Of a stretch of DNA of 64,000 bases, positions 37,143-45,292 are shown piece by piece. Position numbers and translations under genes: made by a program. The stretch is taken from positions 1 through 64,000 of IMG/VR virus record IMGVR_UViG_3300005519_000001, one strand, 5' to 3'. Under the pieces are notes generated by a model, which saw nothing but the letters and a program-made list of their open reading frames with translations, searched no databases and was not told the origin of the DNA. How positions within the stretch are numbered: position 1 is the stretch's first letter; each line of letters begins with the position of its first letter. This DNA is from a virus.

Positions 37143-37670
37143 ATGACTACGCCGTCAGCGAAGCCATCCACGTTGCGCAGAATGCGCGAGTCCGCCATGT
37201 CCCGCATCCGCGATGCGAAGACCCTTCGACAGTCAGATCCACTGGGAGATCGGTCGGATTCCGATATCCTGCTTGACTTGCTGGCGCTGGAACTTCTGTT
37301 GAAGTGCGTTCTGCTGCTCAACGGTGCGAAGCCCGGCAGGTTTGGACACGCGTACGAGAAGTTGTTTGATCAGCTTCCCGCGGGAGTACGCGCCGATGTG
37401 CTCACGAAGGCGAAAACTCGGATCGGTCCCGGTAGCGGATTGGATGCCGACTATCCCGGCGTACTTGAACGCCTCGGCAGGAACTTCATTGAACTGCGTT
37501 ATCCCTACGAGGCATATGAAGATGTAACTGATGGAGAATATGTCGAAATGGGTGAAGAGTGGATTGCACTTGGCGCTCCGCTTGAATCTGCCACCGTTAC
37601 ATATTACCCAAGCGAGCTTTTTGGCCTACTAGAAGCACTGACGGACATGACCGCGTCGCTCGCAAGCTAG
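37143..37670 (+). CDS. HEPN-like protein, plus-strand moron
   Basis: A 175-residue protein. GAGGAG at about 37129-37134 marks the ATG at 37143; the frame is open further upstream, but that part is antisense to the GAIPV gene. The core LLALELLLKCVLLLNG followed by FGHAYEKLFDQLP fits HEPN-type helical domains, often linked to RNA cleavage or abortive infection. A canonical R-x4-6-H is not seen (only RFGH), so activity is uncertain. It converges with the phosphoesterase gene (4-nt stop overlap). Confidence 0.68.
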   Translation: MTTPSAKPSTLRRMRESAMSRIRDAKTLRQSDPLGDRSDSDILLDLLALELLLKCVLLLNGAKPGRFGHAYEKLFDQLPAGVRADVLTKAKTRIGPGSGLDADYPGVLERLGRNFIELRYPYEAYEDVTDGEYVEMGEEWIALGAPLESATVTYYPSELFGLLEALTDMTASLAS

Positions 37671-38839
37671 GCGGCTTCAAGCATTCCCACGTCGCACCGA
37701 TGGCGCTCGATCTCACCATGCTCGCGGTGATGAACGATGCAGCACATATCGCGGCCAGCACGATAGCCGTGGCCGGCGGCGTAGGCGTCCTGTGCGGCGA
37801 GCGTCCGGAACGACTCGCAAACGACGCCGGGCAGTTCCTTCACGCCCTTGGAGTGCACGTGGCCGGTGTACCAGTAGCGGTGCTTGGTTGTGCCCCAGTC
37901 TTCGGCGCGATCACATGCCATGATACCGCCGAGCTGCTCGTGCTTGGCGGTGTCGCCGTGCGTCGAGCCGATTAGTACCTTGCCGAACTTGAAATACCAG
38001 AACTTCGACGGACCAAGATCCACTTCAACGCGCGGCTCGCTTGAAAAGTAAGCGGCCAGTGTGAACGCTAGCGCCCAGATAGCCTGCGGATCGTGATTGC
38101 CAGGTACTGCCTTGACGATCACCCGCTTGTGTTTCTGCAATGCGCGGAGAATAGCGTGCCGGTATGTCTCAATTCCTACCTGTAGAACCTTGACGAAGCG
38201 CGAGTCGACGTCGAGCTGGTGCCGATGTGCCGGCGTCTGGTTGGTCTGATCGTTCATGTGGTAGACGTCACCGAGAAGCAGCAGGATCGCCGTTTCCGCA
38301 GCGGGCGCCGATGCAACAAGACGGTCAACCGCACCTAGTGTCAACTTGCGGCCGATCTCTAGGTCAAAGTCATTGCCGCATTCTTTCGCCCACGTGTAGA
38401 GCCCAACGTGCGGGTCGCCAAAGGGATAAACGGCGAGGATGTCAGGCTGCGAATACGCCGGCGCGGCGATCAAAGGCGCGAGCCCTTGCACAGACTCCGT
38501 CAAGACGGCGATAGCCTCGCGGGCGATCTCTTCTGCCCGGTTGCCGTCGCGCTCGGTCTTGACCCACTGAATGGCGATGCCGTCTGCCGTATAGGCCGTC
38601 GACGTGCCCTTGACGCGAAATCCGTCAGGAACGGTATGCGTCATGTCGTGCGCGGGGCTATACCCCATCTTCGCCGCACGCTTCTCCAGATTACCCAGAG
38701 CGCGAATCAGGACGCTGTGGTGCAGCCCGAGAGCCTTGGCTGCGAGCGTGGGCTTGCCGTGCTTCTCGACGGCTTCGAGGAACGATATCTCGCGCGAATC
38801 AGCGAACTCACGTAACCGCGGGTCGTATTGTCGCGCCAT
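37667..38839 (-). CDS. metallophosphoesterase with N-terminal helix-turn-helix
   Basis: A 390-residue protein; GAGGGG precedes the ATG at 38839. The N-terminal 60 residues look HTH-like (TLAAKALGLHHSVLIRAL). The phosphoesterase motifs are in order: GDPHVG, GDVYHMN, GNHDP, STHGD and GHVHS. It probably cleaves nucleic-acid or nucleotide phosphodiesters with two metals. Such fusions occur near phage terminases, but their role is unproven. Confidence 0.82.
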   Translation of the reverse strand: MARQYDPRLREFADSREISFLEAVEKHGKPTLAAKALGLHHSVLIRALGNLEKRAAKMGYSPAHDMTHTVPDGFRVKGTSTAYTADGIAIQWVKTERDGNRAEEIAREAIAVLTESVQGLAPLIAAPAYSQPDILAVYPFGDPHVGLYTWAKECGNDFDLEIGRKLTLGAVDRLVASAPAAETAILLLLGDVYHMNDQTNQTPAHRHQLDVDSRFVKVLQVGIETYRHAILRALQKHKRVIVKAVPGNHDPQAIWALAFTLAAYFSSEPRVEVDLGPSKFWYFKFGKVLIGSTHGDTAKHEQLGGIMACDRAEDWGTTKHRYWYTGHVHSKGVKELPGVVCESFRTLAAQDAYAAGHGYRAGRDMCCIVHHREHGEIERHRCDVGMLEAA

Positions 38840-38867
38840 TCGATTTCCCCTCAATAGTCCGTCTTGA

Positions 38868-39254
38868 TTATTTGACGGCAGCCTGAAACACAGGAAGCGC
38901 CTCCCGTGTCAGCCACCCTAAAACGTACGTGAACGACTCGTTGTCCTCGCCCGATGCGACAGGAATGCCAACGTCGCCTAGCAGGAAGAACGTCGCGTGC
39001 GCCAACTCGTGCACGAGAGTATCGACAGCCTTGTCGAATACCCCGGCGGCGTAGACGCGACCATGTTCTTCGCTGTAATAGCGCATCGCTAGGCCTTTGC
39101 AGCCATCGGTCCCGGTCGCGTCACCGAACGCTGCGGCCAATGCATCCCACTCCTGCGGCGCGGTGCAAAGCACCACTTTGCCGCCGAAGATTGGAACGGG
39201 AAAGGCCGGAATCCCGAGCAATTGCACCGATGCCGTCTTAGCTTTGCGCGCCAT
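38868..39254 (-). CDS. putative metalloprotein with HELAH motif
   Basis: A 128-residue protein with VHELAHATFFLLG around residue 81, a zinc HExxH motif. The ATG at 39254 follows a terminator; the open frame extends to 39431 without a better start. It may be a small peptidase of the type phages carry near packaging genes. The substrate is unknown. Confidence 0.68.
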   Translation of the reverse strand: MARKAKTASVQLLGIPAFPVPIFGGKVVLCTAPQEWDALAAAFGDATGTDGCKGLAMRYYSEEHGRVYAAGVFDKAVDTLVHELAHATFFLLGDVGIPVASGEDNESFTYVLGWLTREALPVFQAAVK

Positions 39255-39268
39255 CGGTCGCACCAAAT

Positions 39269-39297
39269 AAAAAAGCCAGCAGCCTTTCGGCGCTGGC
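39269..39297 (-). terminator. intrinsic terminator upstream of the late genes
   Basis: GCCAGC (39275-39280) pairs with GCTGGC (39292-39297), with an inner CC/GG step, followed on the - strand by a T-run complementary to 39269-39274. Confidence 0.78.
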
Positions 39298-39434
39298 AGA
39301 CTAGCAGGGGTAGCTAGCGAGGAGATTGGGTGAAGGCTTGACGCTTGCCCCGCATGGCGCAGTGGCCTCCTATCGGAGCGCGCGAGCAACTCTGCCTTAC
39401 CTTCGTGGCGGACGACTGAAACGGCCTGCATACC

Positions 39435-39470
39435 GTGATCGCCGTTCGAGCCCGTTAGCAGAACGGGATC
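39435..39470. repeat. long bulged hairpin
   Basis: TGATC (39435-39439) pairs with GATCA (39466-39470), and CCGTTC (39441-39446) with GAACGG (39460-39465), around a 13-nt loop and with one bulged G. Confidence 0.6.
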
Positions 39471-39887
39471 AATCGTCCATCATGAAGGCCCGAGCTTTGC
39501 ACTCGGCTGCCGGCTTGCGTACCGGAGCTTTCCTCGTTGAGAGTGGCCGGCGCTGATCTCCGGCTTGCCACCACCATGCGCACGTCCCGTTAGGTCAGTG
39601 CCGGGAATCGAACCCGGTGGCATGTGATCAACATGCGCATCAGCCTGCGCATTCACTCTCACGACTGGCGACTATCTGTCCTGGAGGATATTCGACGGGC
39701 TCCAGCGTCCGTCTAAATAATCGCCATGCGTGAAAGGGTTCCGCCGCCCGTATCAAACTGCTACGCCGACCGTAGCTGGCGGCGAAGCGGGGATCATGGC
39801 TTGGGAAGCTTGTCCCTACGCGGACGAATGTCCATGTCACACCTCAATCAAGTTTGTCCATCGGATCACAGCACTGCCGCCCGTCGA

Positions 39888-40040
39888 TCAACTCTCGAGC
39901 GCACCACCAACAGCGAACGGCTCGAAGACATCGATCAGCCACTCCGAATAGCCGGTAAGGGCGTGCGCGCATGCGAGGTGCCACGTTGCGGCCACCATCG
40001 GGCCAAAGGTGAGGATTGACTCCCAACCATCGAAAGTCAT
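39888..40040 (-). CDS. small hypothetical protein
   Basis: A 50-residue protein whose ATG overlaps the stop of the GIY-YIG gene (ATGA). The sequence (TFDGWESILTFGPMVAATWH) has a hydrophobic centre and two Trp residues. The overlap and composition suggest a real gene, and the homing endonuclease may have been inserted just upstream of it. The function is unknown. Confidence 0.45.
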   Translation of the reverse strand: MTFDGWESILTFGPMVAATWHLACAHALTGYSEWLIDVFEPFAVGGALES

Positions 40041-40957
40041 GTCGCCTCTCGCTCCACGAATTCCCATCTGTATCCGTAAGCGCTTTTCCTGCGCCCGGCG
40101 CACACATGGCTCAGGTATGAAGACGTAGCCTTTGATATTCCCGAGTCTTTCAGCCAGATCACCGCATGCACCAGCGATTCAAACACCTTGCCGGTATCAA
40201 CGATTCTGACGGGCTTTGCCCTTGCTGCGAATGATGCTGCAGCGGCTTGGGCCCTAGCTTCTGGTGATCGAGCGTTCATCGCCGCCGATAACTTCGCCCT
40301 GTGATCATCTGACAGGCGCTTGCCCATGCGGGCTGCGGACAACTTAGCGCGCGTCTCTGCAGTCACAACCCGGTTCTTCAGCCGTTCAGACCTCCTGCGC
40401 CGCTCATCGGGAGATTGACCAAACAGTGTGCTCTTGGCGGACAAGATTGCTTTGGTTTCGGCAGATAGAGGTTTCCCCCGCCTTGCTTGCGCGGACCTCG
40501 CTATCGCCTCGGTCGTCGGCGACTTTCCTTTGCGAATGGCAGATGCTTTCTCCCGCCACTCCGGAGTATCCCGGATCGCCCTCATAGCCGCCCTGGCAGC
40601 CGCGGACATCTTTCTGCCAGTCAAGGCAGCAGAAATCTTGTGGCATGTCGCCTCAGGGCGTTTCATGCCGAGATGACTGCCCGCAGTCTTGCAGATGTTG
40701 TAGCCCGGCACCAAGCAATCAATAGCTAGCTGCTCATACATGAGCAAATCAGGCTTTCCGCAGATCAACAGGATCTCAAACCGCAACCCTGACTCGCCAT
40801 GCTTTTTAAATGCCGATTGCAGATGCGGGTTATGGTGCGACCCTACTCGAAGGTGATGAAGATGGACATGCCACCTTCTTCTGATATTAACCGCCGAGCC
40901 TACGTATTGCTTCCCAGACGCGCTGGTAATGGCATAAATGCCAGCAACGTTATTCAT
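40037..40957 (-). CDS. GIY-YIG homing endonuclease with NUMOD-type repeats
   Basis: A 306-residue protein. GIYAI (6-10) and KQYVGSA (16-22) form the GIY-YIG nuclease core with Arg residues following. The middle has several NUMOD3-like DNA-binding motifs (SAALTGRKMS, RRGKPLSAETKA, AARMGKRLSDDHRA). The C-terminus has a HTH-like VHAVIWLKDSGI segment. AAGG precedes the ATG. Such enzymes are selfish elements that copy themselves into allelic sites. Confidence 0.88.
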   Translation of the reverse strand: MNNVAGIYAITSASGKQYVGSAVNIRRRWHVHLHHLRVGSHHNPHLQSAFKKHGESGLRFEILLICGKPDLLMYEQLAIDCLVPGYNICKTAGSHLGMKRPEATCHKISAALTGRKMSAAARAAMRAIRDTPEWREKASAIRKGKSPTTEAIARSAQARRGKPLSAETKAILSAKSTLFGQSPDERRRRSERLKNRVVTAETRAKLSAARMGKRLSDDHRAKLSAAMNARSPEARAQAAAASFAARAKPVRIVDTGKVFESLVHAVIWLKDSGISKATSSYLSHVCAGRRKSAYGYRWEFVEREAT

Positions 40958-41051
40958 TCTTTACCTTGACTAGAGGTAGACCATTTGAGGGGCGCGGAAG
41001 ATTGGCGGTCAAACCAACCGTGTCGGGAGCTACCCTATCCGCGCTCTGCAA

Positions 41052-41180
41052 TTATATCTGCTCCACGGCCTTCCTCAATTCATCCAGCCGGGCGATCATC
41101 GAAGCCCTCAGCGCCGGATCGATGTTTCGCATGCGCTCGAGATCCAGTTCCAGGCTGTCGATTAGTTCTTGTGCGTTCAT
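41052..41180 (-). CDS. very small helical protein (42 residues)
   Basis: A 42-residue protein (MNAQELIDSLELDLERMRNI at the start) that is rich in Leu, Glu and Arg and probably one helix. The ATG lies 19 nt after the stop of the 41199-41447 gene. The coding pattern and its place in the operon support a real gene. Confidence 0.5.
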   Translation of the reverse strand: MNAQELIDSLELDLERMRNIDPALRASMIARLDELRKAVEQI

Positions 41181-41198
41181 ATCGAATTCTCGCTGGCG

Positions 41199-41447
41199 TC
41201 AGTCGACCAGCTCGACCCTCATTGCAGAGGGAGTGGGGCACCGGACGGCCGACACTGCACCGGCCCCAGCGGGGAGATCAAATAGGGATTCAGCACGTTT
41301 GCGTGCCTCGCTCCAGCCTTCGCGGACATGGAGCGTTCTCCGCTTCTCGGCGCGCTTCTCTGCGTTGGCCTGAGCCGCCTGCTTTTCCTCAAGGATGCGC
41401 TCGGGATTCCCGTACATTCGGGATTCGAGAGGAGAGGGAAATCGCAT
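41199..41447 (-). CDS. hypothetical charged protein
   Basis: An 82-residue protein. Starts at 41447 or, alternatively, an ATG at 41417 (MYGNPERILEEKQ). It is Ala/Glu/Lys-rich helical in the centre and has no clear Shine-Dalgarno. It lies after a terminator-like hairpin. No family is recognised. Confidence 0.5.
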   Translation of the reverse strand: MRFPSPLESRMYGNPERILEEKQAAQANAEKRAEKRRTLHVREGWSEARKRAESLFDLPAGAGAVSAVRCPTPSAMRVELVD

Positions 41448-41463
41448 GACGGAGCCGGAAATG

Positions 41464-41482
41464 AAAAAGCCCCGCGCGGCTT
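41464..41482 (-). terminator. terminator-like hairpin at the end of the 41.5-54 kb early block
   Basis: AAGCC (41467-41471) pairs with GGCTT (41478-41482), and on the - strand the hairpin is followed by a short T-run (41464-41468 complement). Confidence 0.5.
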
Positions 41483-41562
41483 TGGACCGGGCAGGGCTTC
41501 TGAAATTTATGTTGGCTCTAGACGTAACTCTAGGACCACGGTGTCAATACTGCCACAAACTT

Positions 41563-41964
41563 TTAGGGCTTGCAACAAATTTTGTATGCGCGATGCGACA
41601 CAGCCTCTTTGTGTTGGTCGTCGCGTCCCCAGTACCGCTGGTCGCGCTCTTTCCGGGCTTGCTTGGCGGCATTTTGTGGGCCGTGGTAGTCGCGCGAATT
41701 CCCCAACTTGGTAGTCAGATAGACATTCCCCACCTTGTAGGGCCCGCTATCTTTTTCCCTAGCCATGCATAAGTCGTTAGCTCCACGCCCGCGCAAGTGA
41801 AAATGATCCTTCCAGATTCCCCACCATTCATCGAACGTCATTTCGAAGGGTATTTCGCGTTCCTTGGCGCCATTGCGATGCGCTTGAAAGGCCTGCTTCG
41901 GGTTTCGTAAGCCCTTCTCTTTGCAGTACGCCCGTGCCTCGGCCAGCAAGATTTCGTCACTCAT
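41563..41964 (-). CDS. protein with WW-RGRG-GNVY module (homing-nuclease-like)
   Basis: A 133-residue protein from the ATG at 41964 (ATGA overlap with the phosphatase gene). The core FDEWWGIWKDH, RGRGANDLCMAR and GPYKVGNVYL matches the middle of the 52672-53805 protein almost motif for motif. In phages this module is found in HNH/AP2-type DNA-binding proteins. It may be a stand-alone copy of that module. Confidence 0.7.
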   Translation of the reverse strand: MSDEILLAEARAYCKEKGLRNPKQAFQAHRNGAKEREIPFEMTFDEWWGIWKDHFHLRGRGANDLCMAREKDSGPYKVGNVYLTTKLGNSRDYHGPQNAAKQARKERDQRYWGRDDQHKEAVSHRAYKICCKP

Positions 41965-42689
41965 GCTGCCCACCCCAATTTCTTAGGCGTCGGCGGGACG
42001 GTTTCCAGCGTCGCCATGTCGATCAATGTGAAGTAGCCCTCACGGAATACCGCGCCTGTATCGATGTGGTACACGTTGCCGAGCACGGCCGGGCGCTTGA
42101 GCGGTGTGTGGCCGACGATCAACGCACGAACATCAGGCACGCCTGAGACATCTTCCGACTGAATGCGATCGCGGCACCACAGCACATCTTGTGTGATTGC
42201 CTTGAGTTTATTGTTGCTGGTCACCCCAGCAAACCTAGCAACCATCTCGCCCCACGATCCGCCAGACACATCGGCATGCACAATCCCAACAAGACCGTCA
42301 GCCGTTTCGACTTCAATGGCATAGGGCAGAGCGGCCAGCTCGATCGCGTACTCCTGCTGTTCGGGCATAGTCTTGCCGATCAGCCATGCGCCGCCGTTCG
42401 AGGCATAGTGGTATGGATCGCGGTTGCCTGGCGTGACGTACCGAATCGCCATGTCCTCGTGATTCCCTTGGACGGCATGAAACCACGGCTTCGAGATCCA
42501 CTCAAGCGCGAGCTCGGAGTCTGGCCCACGGTCCACCAAATCGCCGACCGAGAACAACCTATCAGCCTTAGAGTCGAAGCCCATGCTGTCGAGCGTTGTT
42601 TGCAACAGCTTAAACATGCCGTGAATATCCCCTACGGCGAAGTCTCGGCCGATCATGTTCCGACCATAGTGGTGGACGAATGCGTTCAT
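41961..42689 (-). CDS. lambda-type Ser/Thr phosphatase (metallophosphatase)
   Basis: A 242-residue protein with the phosphatase signature motifs GDIHG (20-24), GDLVDRG (about 49-55) and GNHED (about 75-79), and a C-terminal VGHTP. It matches the lambda NinI/PrpA family. It is located in the nin-like region with NinB and NinG. It is coupled by ATGA on both sides. Confidence 0.88.
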   Translation of the reverse strand: MNAFVHHYGRNMIGRDFAVGDIHGMFKLLQTTLDSMGFDSKADRLFSVGDLVDRGPDSELALEWISKPWFHAVQGNHEDMAIRYVTPGNRDPYHYASNGGAWLIGKTMPEQQEYAIELAALPYAIEVETADGLVGIVHADVSGGSWGEMVARFAGVTSNNKLKAITQDVLWCRDRIQSEDVSGVPDVRALIVGHTPLKRPAVLGNVYHIDTGAVFREGYFTLIDMATLETVPPTPKKLGWAA

Positions 42690-43093
42690 GCTGCGGCCTC
42701 CATCACCTTGATCAGCCTGCGCGCCGTGAACTTTGGCAGGAGCAACTCCTTCGATTCCTGATAGTACTGATGCGACTCTTCAGCACTCAGACGCGGATTT
42801 GAGAACACTGAGTATCCGGCTCGTTTATTGGCCATAGACATCTGAATCGACGCTCTGTGCTGCCAGGTCGGCAGAGCATCGACACAGGCGTCCACAGTCT
42901 CGCCGTTCCGTTTAAATAGTTTCGCATCCACCGCCTCGGATCTCTCCTGATCCGTCATGTGCTTCGCCGGGATCTCGTACTCACGGCACGTCGGCGAGCA
43001 GCGCGGGGCTCCAAGTGCAGGAGTGTACGAATCCTGCCAACGGTGCCATTGGATCAAGAGTTCTTCAACTTGCTCGGATTGGTCTTGCGTCAT
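42686..43093 (-). CDS. hypothetical protein, possible late regulator by position
   Basis: A 135-residue protein, with WHRWQDSYTPALGAPRCSP near residue 16 and WQHRASIQMSMANKRAGYSV later. It is one of the last genes of the early leftward operon, where lambdoid phages keep the antiterminator Q. No sequence motif proves that role. GGGG precedes the ATG. Confidence 0.6.
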   Translation of the reverse strand: MTQDQSEQVEELLIQWHRWQDSYTPALGAPRCSPTCREYEIPAKHMTDQERSEAVDAKLFKRNGETVDACVDALPTWQHRASIQMSMANKRAGYSVFSNPRLSAEESHQYYQESKELLLPKFTARRLIKVMEAAA

Positions 43094-43206
43094 TTAGAAC
43101 CCCGCGCACTATCTGTTGTGGAAAACAACGCTTGTTAGCGTATATATTGTACTTCAAATCAGTTCGCACTACAAATTAACGGTACTGTCAATCACCCTTT
43201 TTGCGA
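43094..43206. other. short AT-richer intergenic gap
   Basis: A 113-nt non-coding gap with lower GC than its flanks (around 43131-43195). It may hold a promoter or processing site on the - strand, but I cannot place -10/-35 boxes with confidence. Confidence 0.3.
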
Positions 43207-43410
43207 TTATTCTTCGAGCCCTGTAACGCCGTACATGTACATTGGCTCTGCCGGCTTCTCTACCTCTGTAACTGGCACACCCCGATACTTCCTCCGCTTC
43301 GTCGGCGCGACGTAGCGTGGACGGTGGAGGAGGTATAGGCCAACCAGACCACACATTGATACAACGCCAAGGGTGTAGCCAACCACTAGGCCGGGGACGA
43401 ATGGGCTCAT
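43207..43410 (-). CDS. small single-span membrane protein
   Basis: A 67-residue protein with one membrane span (about residues 8-28, VVGYTLGVVSMCGLVGLYLL) and a basic cytoplasmic stretch. GGGAG precedes the ATG. It overlaps the stop of the upstream gene by ATGA. The function is unknown. Confidence 0.65.
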   Translation of the reverse strand: MSPFVPGLVVGYTLGVVSMCGLVGLYLLHRPRYVAPTKRRKYRGVPVTEVEKPAEPMYMYGVTGLEE

Positions 43411-43598
43411 GGATGCTCCCTTGATATGTTTTGTGCTGCCAGATCAATGACGTCCTGAAAGGTCGCATCACGCCAAACGGTGATCCACGGCTGCGACTCG
43501 GGAAGATGGCCGACCACGAATCGCCGCCGCCATTCGGATACCTGCAACACCATTGTTTTGCGCCAACCGAGCCGATAGCGGGTGAGTCCGGTCAACAT
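43407..43598 (-). CDS. small hypothetical protein
   Basis: A 63-residue protein, basic and Trp-rich at the N-terminus (LGWRKTMVLQVSEWRRRF). It is coupled to both neighbours by overlap. No family is recognised. Confidence 0.6.
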   Translation of the reverse strand: MLTGLTRYRLGWRKTMVLQVSEWRRRFVVGHLPESQPWITVWRDATFQDVIDLAAQNISREHP

Positions 43599-43933
43599 GC
43601 TTTCTCCTTGCGTGCAACGATCGCGGCCGCGTTATAAAGATCAATGGCACCCATTCCGAACTGCGCGAATAGCCCTTCGCACCGGCTCCGGAAAAACGCG
43701 TGAAACTCCCTAAGCGCCCGCACCTCTGCGATCAGGTCAAGGACTGCTTCGGGGTTCGCGGCGGCGATATACGATGCGTTCTGAGCGTATCCGTCATACA
43801 TCCCCGACTTCGTGAGTGCCGTCACGATAGATCCGCCACGCCCAATCGGATGCACCCCGCCGTATGCGCTTGCTTCCCATGGCCCCGGCGTCGCCGCCTT
43901 CGCCAGCGCTTCAAGTTTGTCGATGTCGATCAT
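43592..43933 (-). CDS. Ead/Ea22-like protein
   Basis: A 113-residue protein with the classic start KLEALAKAATPGPWEASA and the segment ASYIAAANPEAVLDLIAEVR, the signature of lambda Ea22-like proteins. Their role is unknown but linked to the early or lysogenic phase. A related TPGPW protein lies at 59294-59674. Confidence 0.82.
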   Translation of the reverse strand: MIDIDKLEALAKAATPGPWEASAYGGVHPIGRGGSIVTALTKSGMYDGYAQNASYIAAANPEAVLDLIAEVRALREFHAFFRSRCEGLFAQFGMGAIDLYNAAAIVARKEKAC

Positions 43934-44259
43934 TGCTGCACCTTTGCGTCCAGCTCATGTTCCTTCTTCTCGCCGTAGTAGGCCGTCACTTTCTTGCCGC
44001 GCTTCAGTGCATCTTCGGCGACTTCTTCACTCCATCCGTCGATCATGGTCGATTCCAGTGGCGACCATTTGATCTTCATGGCGATCGGTGTTTCGAGTTT
44101 TTCCCGAAGTGCCCGCACCTCAGCCTCCAGCGCCGCATAGTCCTCAAACTTCACAAAGCATCCATCATCACGCTCTGCGCACGACGTTCCGTATCGCTGA
44201 ACCATGGTTGCTCCTATACCTTGCTGTTTGTTGTTAAGGGATAGATGGGCGGGTTTCAT
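43930..44259 (-). CDS. hypothetical protein with central helix
   Basis: A 109-residue protein; AAGGAGG precedes the ATG at 44259, which overlaps the NinG stop. The middle (YAALEAEVRALREKLE) is a short coiled coil also seen in small phage early proteins. No function is assigned. Confidence 0.65.
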   Translation of the reverse strand: MKPAHLSLNNKQQGIGATMVQRYGTSCAERDDGCFVKFEDYAALEAEVRALREKLETPIAMKIKWSPLESTMIDGWSEEVAEDALKRGKKVTAYYGEKKEHELDAKVQQ

Positions 44260-44837
44260 GCTGCCTCCTTTTTGAGTTGACGGACTTGCTCTCTGTAGAA
44301 CGCTTTCATTTCCAAGATCTCCGGCAAGGTGAGCTTTAACGGGAGATGAGGACCCTCGAGTCGCTCGACCTCTGCCAGGCCGATTTTCTTGATGAGATTG
44401 ATGCGGTACAAAACCAGGTTTCCCGACAAATGCACGTTGCACGGATCGCATTGTTTATTTACGTTGGCCGGATCGAAGCGACTGGCGGGGTTGGAGCCAA
44501 CACTGCGGTAATGTCCGGCGTCCCATTGCCCTCGCCATGACGCCGGCCGTCCACAAGAGATACACGGCAAGCCAGCGTCCCGCATCCGGATCCAAGCATT
44601 GAATGCCGCCTGCAATTCCTTCAGATGGGCGCCTCGCGTTTTCGCTTTCTCCAATGCCTCACGCAGCGACTTCCGCTCATCCCGTTTTGCGCGTGCTGCT
44701 TTTTGCTCTGCCAGCTTCCTCGCCCACTCGAGCGAGCAGGGCACGCTGCAGACCTTGCTCATACTCCGGATTGGCGTGTAGACGCGCTTGCACACGTGGC
44801 ACTTCTTTGGCTTGAGCGACGGTTTGCCGAACGTCAT
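44256..44837 (-). CDS. ninG: NinG/Rap-like recombination protein
   Basis: A 193-residue protein from the ATG at 44837 (ATGA with NinB). It has the NinG Cys pattern: KKCHVCKRVYTPIR at the N-terminus and CISCGRP, DAGHYRSVGSNPASRFDP and CDPCNVHLSGN later, an HNH-like zinc nuclease core. NinG resolves recombination intermediates and works with NinB and the annealing system. Confidence 0.9.
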   Translation of the reverse strand: MTFGKPSLKPKKCHVCKRVYTPIRSMSKVCSVPCSLEWARKLAEQKAARAKRDERKSLREALEKAKTRGAHLKELQAAFNAWIRMRDAGLPCISCGRPASWRGQWDAGHYRSVGSNPASRFDPANVNKQCDPCNVHLSGNLVLYRINLIKKIGLAEVERLEGPHLPLKLTLPEILEMKAFYREQVRQLKKEAA

Positions 44838-45292
44838 GCAAACTCCTTCGCCAGCGTCTCGTACCCATGCGCCGCCGTTTCCGACCACAGAACCTCGTTC
44901 TCGGCGCCAAAGGCAAACAGCCACTCAATAAAGGCGCTGGCCTCGGCCTTCCGGAATCCACGCGTCTGAACGCCAAGCTGCACGATGCCGGTCCCGTCGA
45001 GACTCGGCACCACGGATCCGCTGTTGTGTAGTGGGGTGCCTGCGACCTTCATATCGCGCACGAACTGATCGACCAACAGGCGCTTCATGTCTTCGCGATC
45101 CCACTGGCGGCCAAGCAATGGCACCTGTGCTGCGATGTCACCGATCATCGCGTGATAGCGGGCTTCCTGATCGCGGGACTTCGGTGCGGGCTTCACCTCG
45201 CATACGAACCCGTCAGGCGCATTGATGACAGCACGGCTTGCCATCTGGCGGGCTGTCGCATGGACGAGACGGAAAAGCTGTCTGTCACTCAT
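44834..45292 (-). CDS. ninB: NinB-like recombination mediator
   Basis: A 152-residue protein; ATG at 45292, with GGGGGA about 10 nt upstream. Features RDQEARYHAMIGDIA, REDMKRLLVDQFVRDMK and SAFIEWLFAFGAENEV match the NinB (Orf) family, which binds single-stranded DNA and replaces RecFOR in phage recombination. Confidence 0.88.
   Translation of the reverse strand: MSDRQLFRLVHATARQMASRAVINAPDGFVCEVKPAPKSRDQEARYHAMIGDIAAQVPLLGRQWDREDMKRLLVDQFVRDMKVAGTPLHNSGSVVPSLDGTGIVQLGVQTRGFRKAEASAFIEWLFAFGAENEVLWSETAAHGYETLAKEFA

Larger units (their letters stand above)
39255..39887. other. 633-nt gene-poor segment with hairpins
   Basis: I find no supported gene. Contents: a terminator at 39269-39297, a bulged 11-bp hairpin at 39435-39470, and on the - strand a T-arm-like hairpin plus an ATGCGCA/TGCGCAT hairpin at about 39597-39660. 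Short ORFs here lack ribosome sites. It separates early from late leftward genes and is a candidate site for the late promoter or the antitermination target. Confidence 0.55.

Noticed and set aside
39597-39660. tRNA gene on the - strand
   Set aside because: T-arm is perfect, but the acceptor and D arms do not pair and position 37 would be C; called only tRNA-like.
39640-39840. 66-codon - strand ORF in the gene-poor segment
   Set aside because: It runs through the tRNA-like hairpins, starts at GTG without a convincing ribosome site, and has no recognisable pattern.
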